Position numbers and translations under genes: made by a program. This document shows, one piece after another, positions 42,800 to 51,413 of a DNA stretch of 64,000 bases. Source of the DNA: Streptomyces griseocarneus (GTDB lineage Bacteria > Actinomycetota > Actinomycetes > Streptomycetales > Streptomycetaceae); contig NZ_BNBL01000001.1 in NCBI RefSeq assembly GCF_014655595.1, positions 283,290 to 347,289 on the forward strand, read 5' to 3'. The notes under the pieces were generated by a model. That model saw only the letters and a program-made list of their open reading frames with translations, was not told the DNA's origin and did not search any database. Each line of letters starts with the position of its first letter. Position 1 is the first letter of the stretch.

Positions 42800-43504
42800 A
42801 TGGCCTGGCACGAGGAGCCGCTGATCGGCTTCGACCTGGAGACGACCGGCACGGACCCGGCGCGGGCGCGGATCGTCACCGCGGCGGTCGTCGAGACCAA
42901 GGGCGGGGACGTGGTCGCCGGCCGGCTGTGGCTGGCCGACCCGGGCGTGCCGATCCCGGCCGAGGCGGCGGCCATTCACGGCATCACGAGCGAGCGGGCC
43001 GCCGCCGAGGGGCGGCCCGCGGCCGAGGTCGTGGAGGAGATAGCCGCCGTCCTCGCCGGTCACTGGGTGCTGGGCGTGCCCGTCGTGGCGTACAACGCCT
43101 CGTTCGACCTCAGCCTGCTGGAGGCGGAGCTGCGGCGGCACGGGCTGCGCTCGCTCGGCGAGCGGCTGGGCGGGGCCGGGATCGGGCCCGTCGTCGATCC
43201 GTACACCATCGACCGGCACGTCGACCGCTACCGCAAGGGCCGGCGGACGCTGGAGGCGGTGTGCCGGGAGTACGGCGTGGTGCTGGACGGCGCCCACGAG
43301 GCGGAGGCGGACGCCCTGGCGGCGGTCCGCGTCGCCCGGGCGACGGCCCTGCGGTATCCCCGCATAGCCGACGCCGGGCTGTGGGAGCTGCACCGCGACC
43401 AGGTCCGGTGGTACGGCGAGTGGGCGGCCGGATATCAGAAGTGGCTGCGACGGCAGGGGGATCCGCAGGCCGTGGTCGACGCGTCCTGGCCGCTGCGGGG
43501 CTAG
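42800..43504 (+). CDS. DnaQ-like 3'-5' exonuclease (DEDDh)
   Basis: A 234-residue exonuclease of the DNA polymerase III epsilon family. The three Exo motifs are present: FDLETTGTD (Asp/Glu), VAYNASFDLSLL (Asp) and HEAEADALAA (His/Asp), with AAIHGITSE between, so the catalytic set is intact. It is an autonomous domain without helicase or endonuclease fusion, suggesting a repair or nucleic-acid turnover role rather than replicative proofreading. A GGGGGA stretch precedes the ATG, 134 bases downstream of the SAV2148-type gene. Confidence 0.88.
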   Translation: MAWHEEPLIGFDLETTGTDPARARIVTAAVVETKGGDVVAGRLWLADPGVPIPAEAAAIHGITSERAAAEGRPAAEVVEEIAAVLAGHWVLGVPVVAYNASFDLSLLEAELRRHGLRSLGERLGGAGIGPVVDPYTIDRHVDRYRKGRRTLEAVCREYGVVLDGAHEAEADALAAVRVARATALRYPRIADAGLWELHRDQVRWYGEWAAGYQKWLRRQGDPQAVVDASWPLRG

Positions 43505-43710
43505 CGGGGCGGGCGGGGCGCCTCACTGAGGGGCGGATGCGGGCCGGACAGGGGCCGGATACGGGACAGATGCGGAAGGTGCCTTGGCACTTGTTCCGGA
43601 TTCTGTGATGTCCCTGGATGTCAGGGCTGTCCGGGTCTACGGTATTCCGTACCGGGCCCGCGCTACCCCCCATCACCGCCGCGTCACGCGGCGATCCGAG
43701 GAGGCGCACC

Positions 43711-44649
43711 GTGCCCCAGAACGAGGAGCCCCCTGCCCGGCCGCCGGAAGGGCTGCTCTGCGGGACCATGGAGGTCCACCGCAGGCTGCTCACCGAGAAC
43801 GCCGCCTACGCCACCGCCCGTACGGCCATCGAGAACCACGCGTTCGCCTACGAACGAGGCGACGCGCGCACGGCCCGTACGGGCGTGACCTGCGTCCCGG
43901 TCGTCGTCCACGTCGTCCACGCCACCGACGAGGAGAACGTCGACGACGCCCAGGTCCTCAGCCAGCTCGACGTCCTGAACCAGGACTTCCGCAAGCGCAA
44001 TCCGGACGTCGCCGGGGTGCCGGAGGTCTGGCGGGAACTCGTCGCCGACAGCCGGGTCGACTTCCGCCTCGCCACCGTCGACCCGGACGGGCAGCCCACC
44101 ACGGGCATCACCCGCACCCGTACGCACGTGGCCGGCTTCGGCACCGACGACGCGGTGAAGTTCACGGCTCAGGGCGGCCGGGACGCCTGGCCCGCCGACC
44201 GCTACCTGAACGTATGGGTCTGCCTGCTCGAGGGCGGCCTGCTGGGGTACGCCCAGTTCCCCGGCGGCCCGGCGGCCACCGACGGGGTGGTCGTCCGGCA
44301 CTCCGCCTTCGGTACGAACGGCACCGCCACGGCGCCGTTCGACCTCGGGCGCACCGCCACCCACGAGGTGGGCCACTGGCTGAACCTCCACCACATCTGG
44401 GGCGACGACGGCACCGGCTGCAGCGGCAGCGACTTCGTCGCCGACACCCCCAACCAGGGCGGCCCCAACTTCGGCAGCCCGGTCTTCCCGCACGTCTCCT
44501 GCCGCAACGGCCCCCACGGCGACATGTTCATGAACTACATGGACTACGTCGACGACGCGGCCATGTTCATGTTCACGACCGGCCAGGCCAGGCGCGTGAA
44601 CGCCACCCTCGACGGTCCCCGCTCCACCTTCCCCACCGGCCCCTGCTGA
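43711..44649 (+). CDS. M43-family zinc metalloprotease
   Basis: A 312-residue pappalysin/cytophagalysin-type protease. The zinc site [15 protein letters not shown] supplies three histidines and the catalytic Glu, with Asn in the usual glycine position as in many M43B members, and [10 protein letters not shown] is the Met-turn. Cysteines in CSGS, VSCRNG and the C-terminal PC suggest a disulfide-bonded mature form, yet the GTG start, chosen for the GAGGAG site six to seven bases upstream, gives a hydrophilic N terminus without a signal peptide. Export by a non-classical route or use inside the cell is unclear. Confidence 0.85.
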   Translation: MPQNEEPPARPPEGLLCGTMEVHRRLLTENAAYATARTAIENHAFAYERGDARTARTGVTCVPVVVHVVHATDEENVDDAQVLSQLDVLNQDFRKRNPDVAGVPEVWRELVADSRVDFRLATVDPDGQPTTGITRTRTHVAGFGTDDAVKFTAQGGRDAWPADRYLNVWVCLLEGGLLGYAQFPGGPAATDGVVVRHSAFGTNGTATAPFDLGRTATHEVGHWLNLHHIWGDDGTGCSGSDFVADTPNQGGPNFGSPVFPHVSCRNGPHGDMFMNYMDYVDDAAMFMFTTGQARRVNATLDGPRSTFPTGPC

Positions 44650-44663
44650 GGGCCGGGCCTCAG
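44646..44663. terminator. Small hairpin across two convergent stop codons
   Basis: CTGAGG (44646-44651) and CCTCAG (44658-44663) form a 6-bp stem with a six-base loop, overlapping the stop codons of the M43 protease gene and the convergent phosphotransferase gene. Weak but well placed. Confidence 0.4.
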
Positions 44664-45535
44664 AAGGGGTACCAGCGCACCGCCGGGTCGCCGTCCCGCA
44701 GGGAGGCGACCCGGCGCCCGAACTCCGCGAGCGCCGCCGGGTTGCCGGGCGCGTGCTGCGCCACCCACGCGCAGCTCGCCGTCTCCCGGGCGCCGCGCAG
44801 CACGGCACAGCCCTCCCATTCGCGCACGTCCCATCCGTAGGTGTGCACGAAGGAGTGGTACGCATCCGGGTCCAGCCCGTACCGGTCGCGGCTGAGGGCC
44901 AGTACCACCAGGTCGTGCTCCCGCAGGTCCAGGGCGAAGGTCTCCAGGTCCACCAGCACCGGGCCGCCGGGCCCGATGTGCACGTTGCGGGGGAGGGCGT
45001 CGCCGTGGATGGGACCCGGCGTCAGGCGGGGGGTGAGCGCGGCGGCCGCGGCGGCGAAGCCGTCCCGGCGCTCGCGCAGGTAGTCGGCGTCGGCCGGGTC
45101 GATCGCGTCCCCGGCCAGCCGCAGCCAGCGCTCGACGCCGCCGAGCAGGTCGCGGTGCGGCAGCGCGAAGTCCGGTGCGGGCAGCGCGTGGATCCGGCGC
45201 AGCAGCTCCGCCAGATCGGCGGGGGCCGCGGGGCGCGTCGCGGCGGGGAGCCGGTGCCAGAGGGTGACCGGATGGCCGTCGGCCACCAGCGCCTCGGGGT
45301 CGGCGGCGCGCACGGCGGGCACCTCGGCCTCGGCGAGCCAGGCGGCGACCCGCAGCTCCCGGCGGGCGCGGTCGAGGAGGGAGGCGTCGCGGCCGACCTT
45401 GGCGACGAGGTCGCCGGCCGCGAAGACGGCGTTCTCGCCGAGCGAGATCAAGGTCGCGTCCGCCGCCGGCAGGGCGGTGCCGGCCGCCGCGAGGAGCTCG
45501 CGCGCCCGGTGTTCCGTAAATGCTGTGTCCACCAC
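44660..45535 (-). CDS. Aminoglycoside-phosphotransferase-family kinase
   Basis: A 291-residue APH-fold small-molecule kinase. ENAVFAAGDLVAKVGR carries the ATP lysine, the catalytic loop is PIHGDALPRNVHIG (HGD-x4-N) and the metal-binding motif is VLVDLETF, where DLE replaces the usual DFD/DxD. The family includes aminoglycoside, macrolide and choline/homoserine-type kinases; substrate cannot be fixed from sequence. GGGAG lies eight bases before the GTG start. It is divergent from an OleD-like macrolide glycosyltransferase gene with 91 bases between, which makes an antibiotic-modifying role attractive but unproven. Confidence 0.82.
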   Translation of the reverse strand: MVDTAFTEHRARELLAAAGTALPAADATLISLGENAVFAAGDLVAKVGRDASLLDRARRELRVAAWLAEAEVPAVRAADPEALVADGHPVTLWHRLPAATRPAAPADLAELLRRIHALPAPDFALPHRDLLGGVERWLRLAGDAIDPADADYLRERRDGFAAAAAALTPRLTPGPIHGDALPRNVHIGPGGPVLVDLETFALDLREHDLVVLALSRDRYGLDPDAYHSFVHTYGWDVREWEGCAVLRGARETASCAWVAQHAPGNPAALAEFGRRVASLRDGDPAVRWYPF

Positions 45536-45590
45536 GCAAGTGTCTCCCGGGGCGGGGGAGGGCGGCGCACGGGTTTGGCGCAAAACCTCA

Positions 45591-45618
45591 TTGAACGATA
45601 CGTATCGTCTCGCATAGT
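45591..45618 (+). promoter_or_regulatory. Promoter of the macrolide glycosyltransferase gene, probably leaderless
   Basis: TTGAAC (45591-45596), 16 bases, CATAGT (45613-45618). Transcription would start about 45625-45627, at or within two bases of the ATG at 45627, and no Shine-Dalgarno is present, both pointing to a leaderless mRNA. Confidence 0.6.
45595..45608. promoter_or_regulatory. Perfect 14-bp palindromic operator
   Basis: ACGATACGTATCGT is a perfect palindrome overlapping the end of the -35 element and filling the promoter spacer of the glycosyltransferase gene. The placement and form suit a TetR-type repressor, but no such gene is in this window. A second, shorter palindrome TGTCGCGACA (45618-45627) ends on the first base of the start codon. 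Confidence 0.6.
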
Positions 45619-45626
45619 GTCGCGAC

Positions 45627-46835
45627 ATGACTATGCCCACCGGCCAACGCCCCGCCCACATCGCGATGTTCAACATCGCGGCCGCCGGACACGTCCGCCC
45701 CAGCCTCGACGTCATCCGGGAGCTCGTCGACCGCGGCCACCGCGTGACCTATGCGATACCCGAGTCCTACGCGGACCTCGTCGCCTCCACCGGCGCCGAG
45801 CCGAAGATCTACGACTCGAGCCTGCCGACGGAAGCGGACCCGGACAACTGGGGAGCCGAACCGATCGACCACATGGAACTCTTTCTCGACAACGCCATCC
45901 ACTCACTGCCCTCCCTCGCCGCCCTGTACGAGGACGACGTGCCGGACCTCGTCCTCTTCGACAGCCTCACCTACGCCGCCCGGGTGCTGGGCCACCGTTT
46001 GAACGTGCCGACCGTGCAGCTGTGCCCGCACCTGGTGCCCTGGGAGGGCTACGAGGAAGAGATGATGGCCACCTTCGGCCCGATGATGGAGACCGCGCAG
46101 GGCCGGGCCTACGGCGAGCGCTTCACGGGCTGGCTCAAGGAGAACGGCATCGACGATGCCCCCGACCGCTTCATCATGCGGCCCGGCCGCCGCGTCGTCC
46201 TCATCCCGCGGGCCATGCAGCCGAACCTCGACCGGGTCGACATGACGCTCAACACCTTCGCCGGCTCCTGCCAAGGCGACCGCGCCGACCAGGGCGGCTG
46301 GGAGCGCCCCGAGGACGCGGAGAAGGTCCTGCTGATCTCCCTCGGCTCCGTCTTCACCAAGCGCCCCGACTTCTACCGCGAGTGCCTCGCCGCCTTCGGC
46401 GACCTGCCGGGCTGGCACGTCGTCCTGCAGATCGGCAAGCACGTCGACGCGGCCGACCTGGGACCGATTCCCGCCAATGTCGAGGTCAGCTCCTGGGTGC
46501 CGCAGCTCGCCATCCTCCAGCAGGCCGACGCCTTCGTCACCCACGCCGGCATGGGCGGCTCCAAGGAAGGGCTGGCCTGCGGAGTGCCGATGGTCGCCGT
46601 GCCCCAGGCCGCCGACCAGTTCGCCAACGCCGACGCCCTCGCGGAACTGGGCGTGGCCCGGCACCTGCCGAGCGAGGAGGCCACCGCCGAGGCCCTGCGC
46701 GAAGCCGTCCTCTCCCTCGTCGCCGACCCCGCCGTGGCCGAACGCTCGGCGGCCCTGAAGGCCGAGCTCGCGGCGGAGCGCGGCACTCCGTACGCGGCCG
46801 ACCTGATCGAGGCGGAACTACGGCCTTCCAGGTAA
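45627..46835 (+). CDS. mgt: Macrolide glycosyltransferase, OleD/Mgt-like
   Basis: A 402-residue GT1 enzyme closely resembling OleD and Mgt of Streptomyces, which transfer glucose from UDP-glucose to macrolides and inactivate them. [19 protein letters not shown] holds the catalytic histidine (His22), LVLFDSLTY the supporting Asp, and the nucleotide-sugar site is [19 protein letters not shown] followed by [28 protein letters not shown]. There is no signal peptide. Its promoter contains a 14-bp palindrome and the mRNA appears leaderless. No macrolide synthase lies nearby, so it looks like a standalone self-defence or xenobiotic resistance gene. Confidence 0.92.
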   Translation: MTMPTGQRPAHIAMFNIAAAGHVRPSLDVIRELVDRGHRVTYAIPESYADLVASTGAEPKIYDSSLPTEADPDNWGAEPIDHMELFLDNAIHSLPSLAALYEDDVPDLVLFDSLTYAARVLGHRLNVPTVQLCPHLVPWEGYEEEMMATFGPMMETAQGRAYGERFTGWLKENGIDDAPDRFIMRPGRRVVLIPRAMQPNLDRVDMTLNTFAGSCQGDRADQGGWERPEDAEKVLLISLGSVFTKRPDFYRECLAAFGDLPGWHVVLQIGKHVDAADLGPIPANVEVSSWVPQLAILQQADAFVTHAGMGGSKEGLACGVPMVAVPQAADQFANADALAELGVARHLPSEEATAEALREAVLSLVADPAVAERSAALKAELAAERGTPYAADLIEAELRPSR

Positions 46836-46859
46836 CCCCTGGTACGGTCCCGTCCCAAC

Positions 46860-46895
46860 GGCTGTCGCGCCCAACCCCCACGGGGCGCGACAGCC
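46860..46895 (+). terminator. Hairpin terminator after the glycosyltransferase gene
   Basis: A perfect 13-bp stem (46860-46872 with 46883-46895) and ten-base loop, 24 bases past the glycosyltransferase stop and before the LysE gene. Confidence 0.8.
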
Positions 46896-46947
46896 ACTCG
46901 CGGTTAAGCTCCGGCCAACGCCATTCCGCGAGAGGAGCCCCGCCCCC

Positions 46948-47586
46948 ATGACCGCCGCGATACTCGGCTTCGCCCTCTTCTCCCTCCTGGTGGCCATGGC
47001 CCCGGGCCCCGACACCCTCCTGGTCCTGCGCAACTGCCTGCGCGGCGGCCGCCGCACCGGCAGCGCCACGGCCCTCGGCGCGGCCGTCGGCTCCCTCGCC
47101 TGGGGCGTGGCCGCGGCCTTCGGCCTCGCGGCGGCACTCCAGCGCTGGGACGCGGCGTTCACCGTGGTGCGCCTCGCGGGCGCCGCCTACCTCGTCCTCC
47201 TGGGCGCCCAGGCCCTCTGGGCCCAGCGCCGCGGCGCGCCGACTCCTGCTTCGGCTGTCGATACGCCGGCCGGGGACGGAGCCCCGGGCGTCGCGGAGGC
47301 GTTCCGCCAGGGCCTGCTGAGCTGCCTGCTCAACCCCAAGGTCGGCGTCTTCTTCGTCGCCGTCGTCCCCCAGTTCCTCCCGGAGGGCGGCTCCCCGCTG
47401 GGCACGACGCTGCTCTTCGGCGCCATCGACGCGGTCGTGGCCGCCGCCTGGATGTTCCTGGTCACCCTCGGCGCCACCCGCATGCTCACCTGGCTCCGCC
47501 GCCCCCGCGTCCACCGCAACCTCGAACGCACCACGGGCGGCGTGCTGGTGGCGATGGGGGTCGGGACGGCTGCGGAGTCGGTCTGA
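46948..47586 (+). CDS. LysE/RhtB-family exporter
   Basis: A 212-residue inner-membrane protein with about six hydrophobic segments, belonging to the LysE/RhtB amino-acid exporter family. The hallmark MAPGPDTLLVLRNCLRGGRRTGSATALGAAVG is at residues 17-48 and LLNPKVGVFFVAVVPQFL in the second half. The actual substrate (basic amino acid, homoserine lactone, threonine or other) is unknown. AGGAG lies ten bases before the ATG. The gene is convergent with the NLR gene, with 13 bases between stops. Confidence 0.9.
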   Translation: MTAAILGFALFSLLVAMAPGPDTLLVLRNCLRGGRRTGSATALGAAVGSLAWGVAAAFGLAAALQRWDAAFTVVRLAGAAYLVLLGAQALWAQRRGAPTPASAVDTPAGDGAPGVAEAFRQGLLSCLLNPKVGVFFVAVVPQFLPEGGSPLGTTLLFGAIDAVVAAAWMFLVTLGATRMLTWLRRPRVHRNLERTTGGVLVAMGVGTAAESV

Positions 47587-47599
47587 GCGGTCGGGTGGG

Positions 47600-50452
47600 T
47601 CAGGCGCGGGGCTCGGGGAAGACGGTGACGGTGCCGGGCGGGAAGAGGTCGAGGCCGAGGACCTTCTGGGCCTCGCTGACGTGGATGTCGAGGAGCCCGA
47701 GGCCGGCGAGCGGGGTGAGGTCGACGGAGACGGGCGAGGCCGCGGTGGAATAGATCCTCAGCGATAGCAGGTTCGGAAAGACCTCCTCCACGGGCGTTAG
47801 GCCGACGGGTGATGTGGGGTTGGAGAGCGAGAGGGTTCTCACCTGCGGGAGCCGTGGGTTCTTGAAGAGCCGGGACATGTCCTGCTCGACGAGCCGCAGG
47901 TGTGTCAGCTTGGGCAGGTTCGTGAGGTCCTCGCGCTCTTCCTCGGGGAAGGCGGGGGCATGAAGGCTGAGGAACTCCAGCGCGCTGAACGCGTCCAGTC
48001 CCGTCAGCGACCGGGACGCGTTCCGTTGCCATACGTACAGCTCACGCAGGCGGGGCATCACGGGCAATGACGACGTGTGCGACCGGTGCACGGGAAGGTC
48101 GATGTTCAGTACCTCGAGCTGGGGGAGCTCGGACACACGGCGCAGATCGTGAGGCCGGGTGTCCCACACCAGTAGATCGGTCAGGGGCAGCCCGTCGAGC
48201 GGCGACAAATCGGTGATCTCGGAGCACCTGGACAACTGGAGTGTGTGCAGCCTCGGCAGACTCCGGAGAAAGCCCACGTCGGTGACCTGGTGGTTATTGG
48301 ACAGGTTGAGCCTCACCAACTGGCCCGCATCGACTGCCGCCATGATGTCGGCCGTGGAGAAGTCGCCGACGAAGGAGAGGTTCGACTTCTGTGGCAGGCT
48401 CGGCAGGAGCTCCAGGGCGGCACGGTTCCGGACGGGGATGGCGCATTCGGCGGGCAGGTGACGGATGACCTCTTCCGCGTACTCCTCGGGGTCGAACGAA
48501 CTCCAGCTCCCGGACAGTGCCAGGCAGACACGTCGGCTGGAGCTCGCACGGTACCGCTTGAGCAGGGCCAGTGCCGCGTCTCCGCCCACGACCGTCGCGG
48601 TCTTGACGACAGCCTCCGCCTCCTGCTTCGTCAGGCCTTCCGGTCCCGGCAGCAGGTCGAGGATCACCGGCCCCACCATGGCGAGCGCCTTCGCCTCCGC
48701 GTAGGTACGTGGCGGCAGCAACGCCGCCCCCCGCTTCTCCACTGCCGCCCGGATCTCCGGGTCCAGCTCGGTGGCCTGCTCCAGGCAGGCCATGGCGAGC
48801 AGGTGCAGCAGCCGCTTGTAGTGACCGGTCGCCTGGTCGCCCTGCGCCACGAGCCGGCGCAACAGCGTCGCCCGCTCGTCGGGCCGGGCATGGGCCACGG
48901 CCATCCGTACGACGTCCTCCCACTGGTCGTCGTGCGCGTTCCTCACCAGCAGGCCGAGATCCTGCCCTTCCACGGCTGCCTTCGCGCCCAGGAAGTCCTG
49001 GAAGGTGCGGTGGACGAAGTCGACGGTGTCTGCCGTCGGCCTGCGCAGCAGCCCGCTGCGGGAGACCAGGTGCGCGAGGACCCGCGCCGCGTCGCCCTGC
49101 CCGGCGACGGCCGGCATCGCCGGAAGAGCGTCCTCGACGACGGCCAGGGCGGTCTTCTCCGCCATCTCCGCCTGGCCGTTGCGGATGAGCCAGTACGCCA
49201 GCCGCTGCAGCAGCTGCACCGCCTCGTGCTGTGTGAGACGGATCCCTTCCGGTGCCTCGATGCCCCGCTCGTCGTCCCGGCGGAACAGCAGCATGGACAG
49301 CGCCGCCTCGTACAACTCCATGCGGCTGCGCGGGAGATGTCCCCGGCGATCGCGGTGGAGCGCGCACATCAGGGCGCACATCAGCGGGTTGGTGGCCAGC
49401 TGGCCCAGCGGACGCTGGGCCCGGACCGCGTCCTTGAAGCGCTCCTCGAGCTCAGGGCCCGCACCCGCCGCCTTGTGCCAGCGCGTGGCGAAGACGTGGA
49501 CGTCCTTGCGGTTCATGGGGCGTACGGTCAGTTGCGCGAACCCGGCGCCCCCGAGCCACCCCTCGGGCACGGCCGTGGGCCGCGTGGTGACGAAGAAGCA
49601 CGAGTGGGGGTAGGCCGCGATCAGGGCGCGGAGCCACTCCTCCGTCTGTCGGCGCCGCTGAGCGGGCACCTCGTCGATGCCGTCGATGAGGAGGAGCCCT
49701 CTTCCGCTGTCGAGCACGCGGTCCGCCCAGCCCGGGGGCTGCTGCGGGGCCAGCAGGCACCCGGCGGCTTCCAGGAAGTGGGCCGGGCCGGGCAGGGCGC
49801 TGCCGCGGTCGAGTCTGCGCAGGGGCAGGAGGAACGGGATGGTCCCGCGCAGATGGGGGAGCGCGTCGGACGAGGTCTGCCGGGCGGAGGTGACGGCGAG
49901 CCACTGCAGCAGCGTGGTCTTGCCGCTGCCCGCGAGCCCGCGGATCAGGCCCCGCCGTTTCTCCGCGAGGGCCAGCTCGGCCCGCTCCACGACGGCGGAG
50001 GCGTCGCGATCCCTGAAGGAATTGTCGCGGTCGCTCGCCAGCTCCAGGCTGAGGTAGGCCGTGTCCAGCGGCCAGCACGCCGCCCCCGCGCCCCGCAGGT
50101 CCAGGCCGACGACGGTGAGCCGGCCGTGCTGCTTGACGACGTACCCCCGATAGCGCTCCTCGAACGCCGCGTCCTCGGCGCTGATGCGCGGGGCAGTCGG
50201 TGCCGTCTCCCCGGCCGCGATGTCGCGCAGCGCCAGCAGCCGGGCCGGGTCGGCGCCCAGGGCCTTGGCGAGGGCCACCACCGTGTCCTCCGTCGGTACC
50301 TTCCGCGCGTTGAGGGTCAGGCTCACCGTGGTGTGCCCCAGCCCCGCCCGTCGCTCCAGCGCCTTGTACGTCAGTCTCCGCTCCATCCGCAACAGGCGTA
50401 GAGAGGCCGCCAGTTCGGCCAGTGCATCGGACGCCCGTGGAACATCACCCAT
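47600..50452 (-). CDS. HTH-NACHT-LRR protein (bacterial NLR)
   Basis: A 950-residue STAND ATPase with the architecture of animal NLR receptors. Residues about 8-75 are a Cro/XRE-type helix-turn-helix (RLTYKALERRAGLGHTTVSLTL). The NACHT ATPase follows: Walker A GLAGSGKTT (172-180), PFLLPLRRL, Walker B LLLIDGIDE (253-261), sensor VTTRP (288-292), the NPLMCALMC helical region, and VDFVHRTFQDFLGAK typical of the winged-helix end. A helical middle leads to leucine-rich repeats over about the last 250 residues (VRLNLSNN, LHTLQLSRC, LEVLNIDLP, LEFLSLHAP, VRTLSLSNP). Bacterial NACHT proteins are known antiphage sensors, some with N-terminal HTH domains; the target here is unknown. The start chosen is ATG 50452; a GTG at 50557 would overlap the divergent small gene. 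Confidence 0.88.
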   Translation of the reverse strand: MGDVPRASDALAELAASLRLLRMERRLTYKALERRAGLGHTTVSLTLNARKVPTEDTVVALAKALGADPARLLALRDIAAGETAPTAPRISAEDAAFEERYRGYVVKQHGRLTVVGLDLRGAGAACWPLDTAYLSLELASDRDNSFRDRDASAVVERAELALAEKRRGLIRGLAGSGKTTLLQWLAVTSARQTSSDALPHLRGTIPFLLPLRRLDRGSALPGPAHFLEAAGCLLAPQQPPGWADRVLDSGRGLLLIDGIDEVPAQRRRQTEEWLRALIAAYPHSCFFVTTRPTAVPEGWLGGAGFAQLTVRPMNRKDVHVFATRWHKAAGAGPELEERFKDAVRAQRPLGQLATNPLMCALMCALHRDRRGHLPRSRMELYEAALSMLLFRRDDERGIEAPEGIRLTQHEAVQLLQRLAYWLIRNGQAEMAEKTALAVVEDALPAMPAVAGQGDAARVLAHLVSRSGLLRRPTADTVDFVHRTFQDFLGAKAAVEGQDLGLLVRNAHDDQWEDVVRMAVAHARPDERATLLRRLVAQGDQATGHYKRLLHLLAMACLEQATELDPEIRAAVEKRGAALLPPRTYAEAKALAMVGPVILDLLPGPEGLTKQEAEAVVKTATVVGGDAALALLKRYRASSSRRVCLALSGSWSSFDPEEYAEEVIRHLPAECAIPVRNRAALELLPSLPQKSNLSFVGDFSTADIMAAVDAGQLVRLNLSNNHQVTDVGFLRSLPRLHTLQLSRCSEITDLSPLDGLPLTDLLVWDTRPHDLRRVSELPQLEVLNIDLPVHRSHTSSLPVMPRLRELYVWQRNASRSLTGLDAFSALEFLSLHAPAFPEEEREDLTNLPKLTHLRLVEQDMSRLFKNPRLPQVRTLSLSNPTSPVGLTPVEEVFPNLLSLRIYSTAASPVSVDLTPLAGLGLLDIHVSEAQKVLGLDLFPPGTVTVFPEPRA

Positions 50453-50509
50453 GCGTTCATCTTCGTGTGCGTGAACGCCGGCGAATGCGGAATCAGGGAA
50501 GTTCGGCGC

Positions 50510-50659
50510 ATGAACCTCGAACTGATCGTTCTCCTCCTCCTGTTCACCGGAATCCACGCGATCCTGACCCGGCCGGACGGGACCACAGCGGACCGGGCCG
50601 CCGTCCTGATCGCCCTAGCGAACGTCCTCACCCTGGCCCACACCCTGCTCAGGCGGTAG
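50510..50659 (+). CDS. Small hydrophobic peptide divergent from the NLR gene
   Basis: A 49-residue peptide, too short for routine gene calling. It has two hydrophobic stretches (LELIVLLLLFTGIHAIL and AAVLIALANVLTLAHTLL) joined by a polar turn TRPDGTTADR, so it probably spans the membrane as a hairpin. Third codon positions are almost all G or C, like real genes around it, and GGGAAG lies about eight bases before the ATG. It starts 57 bases from the NLR start on the opposite strand, so the two share one promoter region, and it ends overlapping the stop of the convergent chelatase gene by 11 bases. No homolog is recognised; a link to the NLR is inference from position. Confidence 0.55.
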   Translation: MNLELIVLLLLFTGIHAILTRPDGTTADRAAVLIALANVLTLAHTLLRR

Positions 50660-51401
50660 CCGTCAGGAGTGCCGGTGCGGCTGCCCGCGCCTCGTCGTAC
50701 CGGCGCAGGATCAGCGAGACCACCTCCGGCGCCGGGCCCAGGACGTCCGCCAGGACGTCGGCCCGCGCCGCCCGGGCGCCGGCGGCGATGCGGTCCGGGA
50801 GGCGGCCGGGGGCGAGGACGTACGGCGCCACGGCGACGTGCCGTACGCCCTCGGAGCGCAGGGCGCGCACGGCGTCCTCCGTGCGCGGGGAAGAGGCGGA
50901 GGCGAACGCGGGCCGCACGGCGCACCAGCCGGTGTGCCGCCACTCCCGCGCGATTTCTGCGATCACCGCGATCGCCTCCGGGTCGGAAGAGCCCGCCGAG
51001 GCCAGGACGACCCCGGTCGAGGCCCGGTCGCCGGGGCGCACCCCGGCCTGGCGCAGCCGCCGTTCCAGCGCGGCCGTCAGCAGTGCGGAAGGGCCGAGAA
51101 CGTCCGCCCGGCGCACGGTCAGGGCGGGCAGGGTGGACGTCGCCCGGGCGAGGACGGCGGGGAGGTCCGCCTTGGCGTGGAAGGCGCGCGTCAGCAGCAG
51201 GGGGAGCGCGACCACATCGCTCGCGCCCTCCGCCGCCAGCCGCTCCAGCACCCGGGGCACGCTCGGCGCGCAGAAGTCCAGGAAGCCGGTCTCCACGCGC
51301 AGGCCCGGCCGGCGGGCCGCCACCCGCTCGCGCAGGGCGGCGACCGTCGCCGCGTGCCGCGGGTCGCGGCTGCCGTGGGCCACGAGGAGCAGAACCGTCA
51401 C
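50649..51401 (-). CDS. Sirohydrochlorin ferrochelatase-type (CbiX/SirB)
   Basis: A 250-residue class II chelatase duplicated CbiX fold. The N-terminal LLVAHGSRDPRH has the metal/substrate histidine, and AFHAKADLPAVL resembles the second histidine region of the family. As the last gene of the sulfur operon, 12 bases after the sulfonate permease gene, it most likely inserts iron into sirohydrochlorin to make siroheme for the sulfite reductase encoded first in the operon; a cobalt role for cobalamin cannot be excluded. The start is GTG. Confidence 0.85.
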   Translation of the reverse strand: MTVLLLVAHGSRDPRHAATVAALRERVAARRPGLRVETGFLDFCAPSVPRVLERLAAEGASDVVALPLLLTRAFHAKADLPAVLARATSTLPALTVRRADVLGPSALLTAALERRLRQAGVRPGDRASTGVVLASAGSSDPEAIAVIAEIAREWRHTGWCAVRPAFASASSPRTEDAVRALRSEGVRHVAVAPYVLAPGRLPDRIAAGARAARADVLADVLGPAPEVVSLILRRYDEARAAAPALLTATA

Positions 51402-51413
51402 GACGCGCCCCGG

